Shown: piece after piece, positions 28,933-38,020 of the stretch
How the letters are laid out: each line of letters opens with the position of its first letter
Position numbering within the stretch: the first letter of the stretch is position 1
Source: Desulforamulus profundi
GTDB taxonomy: Bacteria > Bacillota_B > Desulfotomaculia > Desulfotomaculales > Desulfotomaculaceae
Direction of reading: 5' to 3'
Length of the DNA: 64,000 nucleotides
Assembly: GCF_002607855.1 (NCBI RefSeq)
Contig: NZ_AWQQ01000037.1
Span: 60,128-124,127, forward strand
Notes under the pieces: generated by a model
Told to the model about the DNA's origin: nothing
What the model saw: the letters and a program-made list of their open reading frames with translations, nothing else
Database searches by the model: none
Translations under genes and position numbers: made by a program

Positions 28933-29364
28933 ATGGCTAAGGCGGCTTTAATTAAACAGTCCGGCATGCATCCCCTTTCCCTGCTGGACAGGCTAACCAG
29001 GGACTTTGTTCAAGAGGATTTTATCTTGTACCAGGAATACCGGAACCTTGACCTTTTGTTAAGCAGAATACATGCCCTCAGCCGGCGTGCCGACGGCGAG
29101 AAGCGGCCGGTCTTTGTTTTATTCGCGGGAGGAGACTGCTCGTTCATCAATACATTAAAGGAAAAAAGCAGCCTTTTACAAACCATTTCTCCCAATGAAA
29201 AGGATAAAACCCTGGCTGTCTTTAAACAGGAGGTATTGGAAGGTATCCTGGGCCTGGACCCCCGGGAGCAAGGGGAAAATGTCACTTACACCGAAGACCT
29301 GGCCTCCGCCCTGAAAGCCGTAGATGAAGCCCAATATTCGTTCGTCTTCATACTGAATGAATAG
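28933..29364 (+). CDS. Stand-alone C-terminal piece of DUF1015-like protein
   Basis: 143 residues resembling the C-terminal third of DUF1015 proteins: HPLSLLDRLTRDFVQEDF near the start, then FVLFAGGD, LEGILGLDP, VTYTEDLASALKAVDEAQYSFVFILN. In DUF1015 the last block is followed by a Pro-Thr segment and a tail; here it stops at once (NE). The N-terminal two-thirds is absent, yet GGAGG lies nine bases before ATG 28933, so it may be translated. It could be a remnant or a domesticated domain. The assignment is from remembered family patterns. Confidence 0.6.
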   Translation: MAKAALIKQSGMHPLSLLDRLTRDFVQEDFILYQEYRNLDLLLSRIHALSRRADGEKRPVFVLFAGGDCSFINTLKEKSSLLQTISPNEKDKTLAVFKQEVLEGILGLDPREQGENVTYTEDLASALKAVDEAQYSFVFILNE

Positions 29365-29406
29365 CTGTCCGTCACCGGATTGACGGCAATCTCCAATCAG
29401 TCAAGC

Positions 29407-29456
29407 AAAAAGAGGTGAGAAGGGAATCCGTTTACCGAATTACCCGTCTCACCTCT
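29407..29456 (-). terminator. Terminator of the flagellar operon (bidirectional)
   Basis: AGAGGTGAGA/TCTCACCTCT, a perfect 10-bp stem with a long partly paired loop. T5 follows on the minus strand, and a T tract on the plus. Lies between the converging fliY and DUF1015-like genes. Confidence 0.85.
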
Positions 29457-29467
29457 AACTGTTCTTT

Positions 29468-30697
29468 TTAAAATCTTTTATTGCCCAACCTCTTAATTCT
29501 CTCCATGGGACTAATGATATTGGTAATGCGAATGCCGAAGTTTTCGTTGACAACCACCACTTCACCGGTGGCCACCAAAGTTCCGTTCACCAAAACTTCC
29601 ACCGGTTCATCGGCCAGGGCATCCAATTCAACCACTGAACCGGGAGCAATCTTTAATACATCCTTGATGGGGCGTTTCGTTCTTCCCAGAACAACGCTGA
29701 CCCGCAGGGGGATATCCAGGATCAAATCCAGGTTCCTTTGCTCCAGGGATCCCAGAGACAAGGGTTTATATTCCGGTTGGACAACGGGCGGCGGCGCTAC
29801 AGGCGCCGGGGCCGGCGGGGGGGTACTCTCCTGCGGTAACATGCCTACCAGTTCGCCCAACTTATCCGAGCTGGGTACACCGGATAATTCCTCTTTGGCT
29901 GCCTCAGGCTGTGGTTCCGGTGTGCCCATGATGTCCCTTAAGAGAAGGTTCGCTTCCTCTTTGGCCGTCTCCACACTCATGATCTGCATGATCTCGGTAT
30001 CAACCAAATCACCGATCTTCATATCAAAGGAGACAGCAACAATAATGTCCTCTATCTTTTCCGGCGGGTGCGCCAGCGGATCTTCCTTTGTTCTCAAAAG
30101 ATTGGTCTCAGGCGGTGAAATGTTAATTGGACGGTGGAACATCTGTGACAGGGAGGTCGCGGCCGTACCAATCATCATATTCATGGCCTCGGACGCTGCA
30201 CTGATTTCCAGGTCCGAGATTTCCTCGGACATGGGGGTGCCGTCTCCCCCCATCATCAGGCTGGCCATGGTGGCAGCATCATTTAAACGAATGACCAATA
30301 AATTATATCCACTCAGCCCTTCGCTAAAATCAACCTTAATCACCAGATAAGGAACAACAAAAGAATCAAATAATTCCTTCTTGGTTAGAATTCTAACTCG
30401 CGGGCTGGTTATACTGACCTTCTGACTTAAAATTTCCGATAGGGTGGTCGAAGCAGACCCCATGGATATGTTGCCGATTTCCCCCAGGGCGTCCATTTCC
30501 TCAGGGGTCATTAATCCGGTTATATCCAGATTTTCCAATTGGTCTCCCGGCATGGCCGCGATGCCTGCCGGTTCCTCGGGCAGGGCCCCGGCACTTTCCA
30601 CCGCCGCCTCTGTTTCCGGTGACAAGTCCGGGTTGCTGCCCGTTATTTGGGCTCTCATTAAAGCATCAATTTCTTCCTGGCTTAACAGTTTAGACAA
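29468..30697 (-). CDS. fliY: Flagellar motor switch phosphatase FliY
   Basis: 409-residue C-ring protein with a CheC-like CheY-P phosphatase core and a C-terminal FliN domain. Starts SKLLSQEEIDALMR (FliM/FliY N-terminal CheY-binding type). Phosphatase helices: LGEIGNISMGSAST (~70-85) and a second EAMNMMIGTAATSL. Linker ~285-310 is a Pro-rich stretch. FliN/SpoA domain from ~325 to the end (VSVVLGRTKRPIKDVL ... NENFGIRITNI). Intact. Overlaps fliM by 8 bases; last gene of the operon. Confidence 0.94.
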   Translation of the reverse strand: MSKLLSQEEIDALMRAQITGSNPDLSPETEAAVESAGALPEEPAGIAAMPGDQLENLDITGLMTPEEMDALGEIGNISMGSASTTLSEILSQKVSITSPRVRILTKKELFDSFVVPYLVIKVDFSEGLSGYNLLVIRLNDAATMASLMMGGDGTPMSEEISDLEISAASEAMNMMIGTAATSLSQMFHRPINISPPETNLLRTKEDPLAHPPEKIEDIIVAVSFDMKIGDLVDTEIMQIMSVETAKEEANLLLRDIMGTPEPQPEAAKEELSGVPSSDKLGELVGMLPQESTPPPAPAPVAPPPVVQPEYKPLSLGSLEQRNLDLILDIPLRVSVVLGRTKRPIKDVLKIAPGSVVELDALADEPVEVLVNGTLVATGEVVVVNENFGIRITNIISPMERIKRLGNKRF

Positions 30698-31682
30698 TTT
30701 CCCACGCCTCCTCGGCCAGTGAGGTCACCTGAACCGCCAGGCTCTGGCCGACCGTTCCCACTTGGACTTTATATTTAAGTTCATCATCCACATACAGATC
30801 AAGATCCTGGGTAAAACCTCTGTTCAAGGGCAGTACATCCCCCACCTGAAGCTGCAGGAAATCCTTTACAGCAATGTCTGCATGTCCTGCAATGACACTG
30901 ACTTCTACGTCTGACTCGCCCAGCCAGAACTCCAGCGCCTGCAGGTCCTTCTCTTCCTGCTCGGTCTCCCTGGTAAACTGGTTGGCCATAGAAAATCTGG
31001 AAAGTACGGAATCAAGCAGGCTGTAAGGCAGGCAGAGATTGATAAGTCCCCGCACTTCCTCTCCCACACCGGCGGAAAAGGTGATCACCGCAACGATATC
31101 GTTGGGCGACATCAACTGGTGCAGGTGCGGGTTGGCATCGATTGATTCCACCTTGGGCGTAATGCTGACAATATCTTTCCAGGTGATGGTTAAATGATCC
31201 AAAAGTCTTTTGATAATACGGTTGGCCACAGAAAGTTCAATATCCGTCAGCTCTCTCATTTTAAAGGGCAATTCTCCTGGCCCGCCGAATTGAAGGTCGA
31301 GCACCGGGAATAAAAACTGCAGGTTGGTTTCCATCAAGGCTGTTCCCTTAAGGGGCGCCAGGCTGAAGACCGTCATCACCGTTGGACTGGGGACTGAATT
31401 TATAAATTCCTCATATGTAAATTGCCCCATGGAAGCAACTTCAATGGAGATGGAAGATCTTAAATAACCTGATAAAAAGTTGGAGAGCAGCCGGGCAAAA
31501 CCCTCGTGCAATACCTGAAGGGTGCGCAGCTGTTCCTTGGTAAATTTATTAGGCCTCCGGAAATCGTAGAGCTTTAACTTTCTATGTTCCTTGTTTTCCA
31601 TGGTTTCCCGGGGTACGTCTCCTGCCATTAACGCCGCCAGCAGCGAGTCTATTTCCCCCTGGCTCAGAACTTCCTTGGACAA
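30690..31682 (-). CDS. fliM: Flagellar motor switch protein FliM
   Basis: C-ring protein that binds CheY-P and switches rotation. N-terminal CheY-binding SKEVLSQGEIDSLLAAL; middle domain with LYDFRRPNKFTKEQLRTLQ and MGQFTYEEFINSVPSPTV; C-terminal FliN-like domain (VSVIAGHADIAVKDFLQLQVGDVLPL). 330 residues, family length, intact. Here fliM-fliY sit at the distal end of the operon, after cheY, rather than between fliL and fliO as in Bacillus. Confidence 0.96.
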   Translation of the reverse strand: MSKEVLSQGEIDSLLAALMAGDVPRETMENKEHRKLKLYDFRRPNKFTKEQLRTLQVLHEGFARLLSNFLSGYLRSSISIEVASMGQFTYEEFINSVPSPTVMTVFSLAPLKGTALMETNLQFLFPVLDLQFGGPGELPFKMRELTDIELSVANRIIKRLLDHLTITWKDIVSITPKVESIDANPHLHQLMSPNDIVAVITFSAGVGEEVRGLINLCLPYSLLDSVLSRFSMANQFTRETEQEEKDLQALEFWLGESDVEVSVIAGHADIAVKDFLQLQVGDVLPLNRGFTQDLDLYVDDELKYKVQVGTVGQSLAVQVTSLAEEAWEIV

Positions 31683-31718
31683 CTTTTACACCCCCTCTAA
31701 ACCAGGATACTTTTCAGA

Positions 31719-32086
31719 TTAACCCCGGGAAAGTACACGTTCAATGGCCTGCAGAATGCGGTCCTGCTGGAAGGGCTTAACAATGAAGTCCTTGGCTCCG
31801 GCCTGAATGGCTCCATAACCATGGACTGCTGGCCCATGGCACTGCACATAATGATATTTGCGTTGGGATCCACTGCCCGGATGGCCTTTACACCCTGGAT
31901 GCCATCCATTTCGGGCATCGTAATATCCATTGTTACTAAATCCGGCTTTAGTTCCTTGTACATTTGCAGTGCGATTGCAGCGTTTTCAGCTTCTCCCACA
32001 ACCTCATAACCATTCTTGGTCAGTATATTTTTAATCATCATACGCATAAAGGCAGCATCATCCACAATAAGAATACGCTTGCTCAT
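31719..32086 (-). CDS. cheY: Chemotaxis response regulator CheY (one single-base deletion)
   Basis: Single receiver domain. Acidic pair VDDAAFMR, phosphoacceptor Asp54 in TMDITMPEMDG, Ser/Thr site MCSAMGQ and Lys in IVKPFQQ. As written the last third is scrambled; one G at ~31811 (ATGGAGGCCATTCAGGCC) restores AGAKDFIVKPF and a TAA, 122 residues. Lies between cheC and fliM. Confidence 0.94.
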
Positions 32087-32106
32087 TCTACTAATCCCCC
32101 TAATAA

Positions 32107-32724
32107 TTATAGTGTGAGCCCTAAAGAACTAAATAGCGTTTGCAGTGAGCCCTGTTCAGTAATTAGGAAAAAGTGCCCCCTGATTTGTTCCTGGTCCTCA
32201 AACAACAATGTTTCAATCATCAAAATATGCTCCTCAACGTAACCCCCGGCAACCAGCGAAGCGCTCAGCACCGCAGCCAGCATATCGGTGGCAAACATGG
32301 GAACGGTGGGCAGCAGTTTCAGCCCGGTCATGGTACCGATGGCGCTGAGAAAAGAGCCTGTTAAAACATTACCTATTTCCTTGACCACCGACTCTCCCAT
32401 TTCATCCAGTTCCCGGGTAGTTCCCTTTTCCAGGCCCATCAGCATATCCACCAGGTTAAGTGTGCTTTCCAGGTTGAATAAAAACAGGATCTGTCCCGGC
32501 ACATCTCCTTCCAGCCGTAGGCTCACGCAGCAAACTACTTCTTCCGAACCGCCCACCAGCTCCATCAACTCTTCCAGAGACAGGAACCTGCTCTGGGGAA
32601 CTGCCATATTGATACGTTTATTGACCATGGTAGCCAAAGCGGTAGCTGCATTACCAAGACCTATATTGCCAATTTCCTTCAGTACGTCCATATGGGTATC
32701 TGTCAAAACCCGGTTACCGGCCAT
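32107..32724 (-). CDS. cheC: CheY-P phosphatase CheC
   Basis: 205 residues with the two CheC active-site helices: LKEIGNIGLGNAATAL (~15-30) and VVKEIGNVLTGSF (~110-122), each with the E-x-x-N pair. CheC removes phosphate from CheY-P and binds CheD. cheD, cheR and cheC are consecutive here, which fits the Bacillus-type adaptation circuit. Intact. Confidence 0.93.
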   Translation of the reverse strand: MAGNRVLTDTHMDVLKEIGNIGLGNAATALATMVNKRINMAVPQSRFLSLEELMELVGGSEEVVCCVSLRLEGDVPGQILFLFNLESTLNLVDMLMGLEKGTTRELDEMGESVVKEIGNVLTGSFLSAIGTMTGLKLLPTVPMFATDMLAAVLSASLVAGGYVEEHILMIETLLFEDQEQIRGHFFLITEQGSLQTLFSSLGLTL

Positions 32725-32725
32725 T

Positions 32726-33526
32726 TCATCCCATCCTTTCAGCCACCGTCAACTGGTTATTTTTTCGGTAGAAACACGGAGAAACCTTTTCAAAGCCCAT
32801 TTCTGCATAATTGAAGATCGTTTCACTGCCACCGATAAATAAGTACCCTCCGGGGTTCAAGGACTGGGCAAATTTGAAGTTCACCTTATCCTGGGCTTCC
32901 CGGGTAAAATAGATGGTCACATTTCTACAGGCAATCAAATCGTAGCCTTTAGGATAATTATCGGCCAACAGGTTATGCTGCTTAAAGGTAACTTTCGATT
33001 TTATTTTACTGGAAATGTGATATTTCCCTTGTTCCAGGGTAAAATATCTGGCTAACCGTTCCTTTGCCACATTTCTTACCGCATCCGCACCGTAGCTGCC
33101 CACCGCTGCCGCCTGCAGGATGGTGCTGTCGATATCAGTGGCATCGATTTGATGTCTCTTTCCGGGAGCGATCTCCTCCAGAATGATGGAGATGGTATAG
33201 GGCTCGCACCCGTTGGAACATGCTGCGCTCCAGACTTTCAGACTGCCCCTTTTCTGCAACAGCTCCGGCAATATTTTGGACTCCAAGGTTTGAAACATTT
33301 TAACATCCCGAAAGAATTCCGAGACATTGATGGTCAGATAGTCCAAAAACTCGTGCCAGGCATTTCGGTTGCTATTCAAGTAGTTAAAGAAAACCTGGCA
33401 ATCTGCATATTGCTTGCGGGTTAATAAATTATCCAAACGTCTTTTCAGTTGGTTCTCTTTATAACTGTTAAGATCCAGACCAAAGGTTTGATAAACCCTC
33501 TCCTTAAAACGTTCAAAGTCTGTCAT
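32726..33526 (-). CDS. cheR: Chemoreceptor methyltransferase CheR
   Basis: S-adenosylmethionine-dependent glutamate methylase of receptors. N-terminal all-alpha domain; SAM-binding core with VWSAACSNGCEPYTISI, IDATDIDSTILQAA, DLIACRNVTIYFT and LNPGGYLFIGGSE. 266 residues, intact. The conserved ACSTGEEPY motif reads ACSNGCEPY, a small departure at the Thr-Gly-Glu positions worth noting. Confidence 0.94.
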   Translation of the reverse strand: MTDFERFKERVYQTFGLDLNSYKENQLKRRLDNLLTRKQYADCQVFFNYLNSNRNAWHEFLDYLTINVSEFFRDVKMFQTLESKILPELLQKRGSLKVWSAACSNGCEPYTISIILEEIAPGKRHQIDATDIDSTILQAAAVGSYGADAVRNVAKERLARYFTLEQGKYHISSKIKSKVTFKQHNLLADNYPKGYDLIACRNVTIYFTREAQDKVNFKFAQSLNPGGYLFIGGSETIFNYAEMGFEKVSPCFYRKNNQLTVAERMG

Positions 33527-33527
33527 T

Positions 33528-34028
33528 TTATATCACCTTTAAGGGAGATCCGATTGTTCGTATCGTTACCTGCCCGTTGGAAGTATCAAAGATCATGGTT
33601 CGGCCCCGGTTGCCGCCCAGTTCTTCGGCCAGGATGCGGATCCCTATTCTGCATAAGATGTCACGGACCATGGCTGAGTTTCGTTGTCCGATGTTTAATA
33701 CAAATTTTTCATCCAGCCCCGAGAACATCTGGGCTCCCCCTGCCAGTTTGGCGGTTAACCGGCTCGGGTTGCCGCCCCTGCGCTTAATGTCTTCGATCAT
33801 GATCGGAATCCCTGTATCCGCAAACTTCGCCAGCTTGGTTACGTTGTTAAATTGTGTACTGTCGGGAAGCATGATGTGTAAAAGCCCCCCTACCTTCGTA
33901 ACAGAATCGTATAGCGCCACCCCAACACAGGAACCCAGACCCAGGGTTATCAGTCGATGGGGGGAAGTTGCGACCTTGTAGTCGGCGATGCCGACCTGGA
34001 TTTCCGCATTTCCCTTTGACAGCTCCAT
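33528..34028 (-). CDS. cheD: Receptor glutamine deamidase CheD
   Basis: 166 residues. Catalytic Cys in LGLGSCVGVALYD, His in GGLLHIMLPDS and Thr in the ADTGI stretch. CheD deamidates chemoreceptors and stimulates CheC. Intact, with short spacing to cheR. Confidence 0.94.
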   Translation of the reverse strand: MELSKGNAEIQVGIADYKVATSPHRLITLGLGSCVGVALYDSVTKVGGLLHIMLPDSTQFNNVTKLAKFADTGIPIMIEDIKRRGGNPSRLTAKLAGGAQMFSGLDEKFVLNIGQRNSAMVRDILCRIGIRILAEELGGNRGRTMIFDTSNGQVTIRTIGSPLKVI

Positions 34029-34089
34029 GTCTGCCCCCCTTTAGGCTATGATATCATGTCCAATCTCTCTATATTAAGGCAGATTTACC

Positions 34090-34889
34090 TTATTTTCGTA
34101 AATTATTGGCCCGGTCCCACATTTCATCAGCTGTTTGAATGGTGCGGGAATTGGCCGCATAGGCCCGCTGGGCCTCAATCATGCCGATCATTTCCGTGGC
34201 CAGGTCCACGTTGGAGCGTTCCAGATAGCCCGACCGTATCAATCCCAGCCCCTCTTCGCCGGGTGCCCCGGATGTAGCCTCGCCGCTGGCTTCAGTTGGA
34301 ATATAAAGGTTGTTGCCTTTATTCAGTAGATTGCCTGGAGCCGGGAAGGTATGCAGTTCAATGGTCCCTAACTCCTCCATTTTGCCATCTGCAATTTTTT
34401 GGCCCCAGACCTTACCCTTTTCGTCTACGGTATAGACTTTATAGGTTTCCGGGTCCAGTTCACCGTCCCAGTCCAACTTATAACCGCTTGAATTTACTAA
34501 TTTCGGTTCGTCATCGACGGTAGTAATGTAAAAGGAACCGTCTCTGGTATAGTATTCTTTATCATCCTCTCCGCTGGCAGGCATCACCTTGAAGAACCCC
34601 TGCCCTTCAATGGCTAAATCCAGGTCACGACCGGTTTGCATCAAGTCCCCCTGATCAATGATTCTGGCGATGGACACCATCCTTACCCCGGAACCTCCCT
34701 CAGGCCTGGATCATCGGTGGTAGGAACACCTTCATCTCCTAAGGCCTGCCGGACGATATCCGCAAAATTGGCCCTGCTTCTTTTAAAGCCGGTGGTATTG
34801 ACATTGGCGATGTTATTGCCGATGGTGTCTAACTTTACTTGGTGGGCCCGCATGCCGGAGGCTCCGCTGGCCAGGGTCTTAATAATCAT
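34090..34889 (-). CDS. flgG: Flagellar distal-rod/hook-basal protein FlgG/FlhP type (one single-base deletion)
   Basis: Rod protein of the FlgG/FlgF family, equivalent to Bacillus FlhP. N-terminal rod motif GMRAHQVKLDTIGNNIANVNTTGFKRSR; middle DLAIEGQGFFKV and YTRDGSFYI; C-terminal SNVDLATEMIGMIEAQRAYAANSRTIQ. Adding one G to the run at 34686-34689 joins the first 66 codons with the rest: 266 residues. Downstream of the related flgF-type gene. Confidence 0.92.
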
Positions 34890-34933
34890 TCGATCACCCG
34901 CTTATAAAAATTTTATATGATAAAGTCCCAAGT

Positions 34934-35707
34934 CTACTTGACACGCCCTACCTGGTTGATGACCTTATCCAGCAGTTCATCGTTCACTTGAACCAATTTC
35001 TGGCTGGACTCATAGATACGGGCCACAGGAATGATATCAATCATTTCCTGCACCGGGTCCACATTGGATCTTTCCAGCCATCCCTGCACCACCGTGGTGG
35101 ATACAGCCGGTTCAGCGGACCCTTCCGGGTCGGTAAAATAATTGCCTTCTGTCTTTTTTAACAAAGCAGGGTCTGCAAACTCTACGATCTGGAGTTTATC
35201 CACTTCTTCGACCTCTTCACCCTCGCCCGAAAAAATGGTGCCGTCTTCCCGTATCGCCAGGTGTTCCGGGTCTTCGAGGGTTATTGGTCCCCCTTCGCCC
35301 AGCACCCGGTATCCTTCACTGCTCAAAAGATTGCCTTCGGCATCCACATGAAAGGAACCGTCCCGGGTATAGAGCTGGTCGCCGTTGTCGTTTTCCACGA
35401 CAAAAAATCCTTTCCCTTCCAGGGCCAAATCCGTTAAATTGCCGGTTTCTGTCAGGGGGCCCGGTTTATAATCGATATGCACCTGGGTAACCATATTGCC
35501 CAGGTTGCCCTGGCCGATGGGTTGACGCTTGCCGCCGGGACCGTTGGCCTCCAAAGCCAGTTGCAGGGTTTCGGAAAATTGGTTTACCACCACATTGTTC
35601 TTTTTGTATCCGGTTGTGGCAAGGTTTGCCAAATTATTCGAGATATTGTTTAATTTCGCCTGTTGAACGTCCAGGCTGTTCATGGTGATATACAGACCTC
35701 GCAGCAT
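34934..35707 (-). CDS. flgF: Flagellar rod protein FlgF/FlhO type
   Basis: 257 residues. N-terminal MNSLDVQQAKLNNISNNLANLATTGYKK, middle LALEGKGFFVV and LYTRDGSFHV, C-terminal SNVDPVQEMIDIIPVARIYESSQK. Rod family; the pair with the next gene matches Bacillus flhO-flhP, so FlgF versus FlhO naming is by position. Intact. It sits just after the sigma factor gene. Confidence 0.9.
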   Translation of the reverse strand: MLRGLYITMNSLDVQQAKLNNISNNLANLATTGYKKNNVVVNQFSETLQLALEANGPGGKRQPIGQGNLGNMVTQVHIDYKPGPLTETGNLTDLALEGKGFFVVENDNGDQLYTRDGSFHVDAEGNLLSSEGYRVLGEGGPITLEDPEHLAIREDGTIFSGEGEEVEEVDKLQIVEFADPALLKKTEGNYFTDPEGSAEPAVSTTVVQGWLERSNVDPVQEMIDIIPVARIYESSQKLVQVNDELLDKVINQVGRVK

Positions 35708-35723
35708 TTCTTTCCCCTCCGAA

Positions 35724-36478
35724 CTAACGATTTAGCATATCCTGCAGGGTTTCTCTCAACCTTTTCATGACCTGGGTATGCAGCTGGCAAACCCTGGATT
35801 CCGATACCTCCAACACCTGACCAATTTCTTTTAAAGTTAAACCTTCACTATAGTAAAGAGACAGGATCAGCTTATCCCTTTCTCCCAGCATCTCGATGGC
35901 TTGCGTTAAAAGCCTCTTATTTTCCTTCTCCTCCACAATGCTTAAGGGATCCGGGCTGTTTATGTCTTCCACCAAATCCAGTTTGCTCATGAGACTGCCG
36001 TCATTGCCGGACAGTTCTTCGTCCAGTGACTGCAAGTACATGCGGTTGGCGTGAAAAATCAACTGGTGCAGCTCCTCCACGGGTATCCCCATTTCTCTGG
36101 CCAACACCACATCAGAAACAGCTTGTCCCAGTTCTGCTTCCAGACGCTCCCGGGTGCTTTTCAAAAGTTGAAACTTTTGCCAGGCGGTCCTGGGCAGCCA
36201 GTTTTGCCGGCGAACTTCATCCAGCATGGCCCCCCTTATGCGGTGGTAGGCATAGGAATCAAAGCTGTTCCCCATGGCAGGGTCATATTTGTCCAGTGCT
36301 CCATCAGTCCGATGACTCCATAACTTTCCAGGTCCTCCCGTTGAATAAGGGCGGGCAGTTTTACCGCCACCCGGCCGGCCAAATGTTTGACCAAAGGCAG
36401 GTGGTGAATAATAAGTTTCTGCCTGGCTTCCTCATCCCGGGTCGTTATAAACTTTTCCCATGCCAGGTTTATCGACAT
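35724..36478 (-). CDS. fliA: Flagellar sigma factor FliA/SigD (one single-base deletion)
   Basis: Sigma-28 factor for late flagellar genes. Region 2: LIIHHLPLVKHLAGRVAVKLP and DLESYGVIGLMEAL; FDSYAYHRIRGAMLDEVRRQNW; region 4: LSLYYSEGLTLKEIGQVLEVSESRVCQLHTQVM. One G at ~36299 (ATGGAGGCACTGGAC) joins the frames: 251 residues. ATG at 36478 or GTG three codons earlier. An anti-sigma FlgM is not in the window. Confidence 0.94.
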
Positions 36479-36493
36479 ACTTTCCACTTCCAG

Positions 36494-37155
36494 TTACTGT
36501 CTGCGTTTTATCTCCACCATACGCTCAAAAACATAAGCCATTATCAAGTCCTGCTGGGGTGGCTTGATATCCAGAAATTTGAATCCCACGTGATACACCT
36601 TTGTATCTTCATCAACCAACTGGCATCGAACAGCCTGGGCCGGTAACTTAAATTCCTGCTGTTTTTTCTTGGTCTTTATATTCAGCGTAAAGGTTAACAG
36701 AACCATGGTCCCTTTGTTAATGGGCTCCTTAACGGCAACCTTCATTCCACCGCCGCTTATATCAACGGTGTAAGCTTTTTTGAGAACAGCTGTATCCTTT
36801 TCATGGGGCGGGGCATATTGCACCTTGATCGTAACAGGCACCCGGACAAATTCCCGCATTTGGATTCTTCTGATTTCCGAATCCGGGGGATGTTTAAATA
36901 TGTACATGGGGAGCCTGTCCTGCTCACTTTTCCTGCCGATGGCTTCGGTAACAAAAATGTAGGCACTGCCTTCCCCCAGGTATTTCAACTGAACCTTATG
37001 CCCGTGGGTCAGTACCAGCGGGCGAGCACCGGCAAAGGGGATAGTACATAAATGCCTCTGGCATCAATGTCATATACCGAACTCACATACTGTTCGTCCT
37101 GATCCACAGGAAAAATGGTAACCTTCTGTCCGATTTTTAACTTTTCTACTTTCAT
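36494..37155 (-). CDS. PilZ-domain flagellar brake protein, YcgR/YpfA type (one single-base deletion)
   Basis: Cyclic-di-GMP receptor. C-terminal PilZ domain with both ligand motifs: RxxxR in QMREFVRVP and DxSxxG in VDISGGGMKV. N-terminal YcgR-N domain begins MKVEKLKIGQKVTIFPV. One C at the run near 37037-37040 (TCCCCCTTTGCC) restores the frame, 220 residues. Located between flhG and fliA, so motility is likely tuned by c-di-GMP. Confidence 0.9.
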
Positions 37156-37159
37156 ACTT

Positions 37160-38020
37160 TTAGCTCCCTTTACCAAACAAACGAATTAGCTTACCAAAGA
37201 AACCTTGTATCCCCATGGGTTCTTCCTCTCTGCCTGAAATCAGGTGGCTGGCGATTTTTGCCAAATTCTGTGATGCCGGGGCGGCAGGAGCCATCTTGAT
37301 AAAAGGTTGCTGGTGTTTTACTGCCTGGACTACCGTACTGTCTTCCGGCAGGTAACCCAGGTTGATCAGGCGAACTTGCAGAAATTGACCTGTGGCTGAT
37401 TCCATAGACTGGTAGGTTCGCTGGGCTTCCCTTTCGTCGGTGGCCCGGTTAACAACAACCATCATTTCGTTATGAACATTATATTTTGAAAGAACTTTAA
37501 TTAATCCATAGGCATCCGTAAGGGAGGTTGGCTCCGGCGTAATAACGACAATGACCTCGTCCGCCGCGGCAACAAATCCCAGGACTGTCCTGGAAATACC
37601 GGCACCGGTATCCACCAGTACAAAGTCAAACTTGCGGTCAAGTTCCTGCAGTCCTCGCCCCAGCCGCTTTCTAGCCTGATGGTCCAGGTTGGCCAGTTCC
37701 ACAAAGCCGGAACCCCCTGAAATGATCTCAATTCCCTGGGGGGAAGACGCCAGAATTTCATCAATGCTTTTTCCGTTAAACAAATAATCGTATAAAGTGT
37801 ACTTTGGGACAATCCCCAACAGCACCTCGGCATTGGCCATTCCCAGGTCGGCATCAAAAATAGCCACCCGGTAGCCACGCCGGTTGAGTTCTACGGCCAG
37901 GTTTACCACCAGATTGGATTTCCCAACGCCCCCCTTACCACTGGTTACTGCAATAACCCTGGACCCGGAGTCACTTCTTCGGTTGACTGTCTGAAGCAAG
38001 TTATGATCCGGACTCCTCAT
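37160..38020 (-). CDS. flhG: MinD-like ATPase FlhG (YlxH)
   Basis: Controls flagellar number and C-ring assembly with FlhF. Deviant Walker A SGKGGVGKSN, DADLGMANAEVLLG, LVDTGAGI and a C-terminal amphipathic helix GFFGKLIRLFGK for membrane binding. ATG at 38020 has AGGAG ten bases upstream; GTG at 38032 abuts the site. 5' end overlaps flhF. Intact. Confidence 0.93.
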   Translation of the reverse strand: MRSPDHNLLQTVNRRSDSGSRVIAVTSGKGGVGKSNLVVNLAVELNRRGYRVAIFDADLGMANAEVLLGIVPKYTLYDYLFNGKSIDEILASSPQGIEIISGGSGFVELANLDHQARKRLGRGLQELDRKFDFVLVDTGAGISRTVLGFVAAADEVIVVITPEPTSLTDAYGLIKVLSKYNVHNEMMVVVNRATDEREAQRTYQSMESATGQFLQVRLINLGYLPEDSTVVQAVKHQQPFIKMAPAAPASQNLAKIASHLISGREEEPMGIQGFFGKLIRLFGKGS

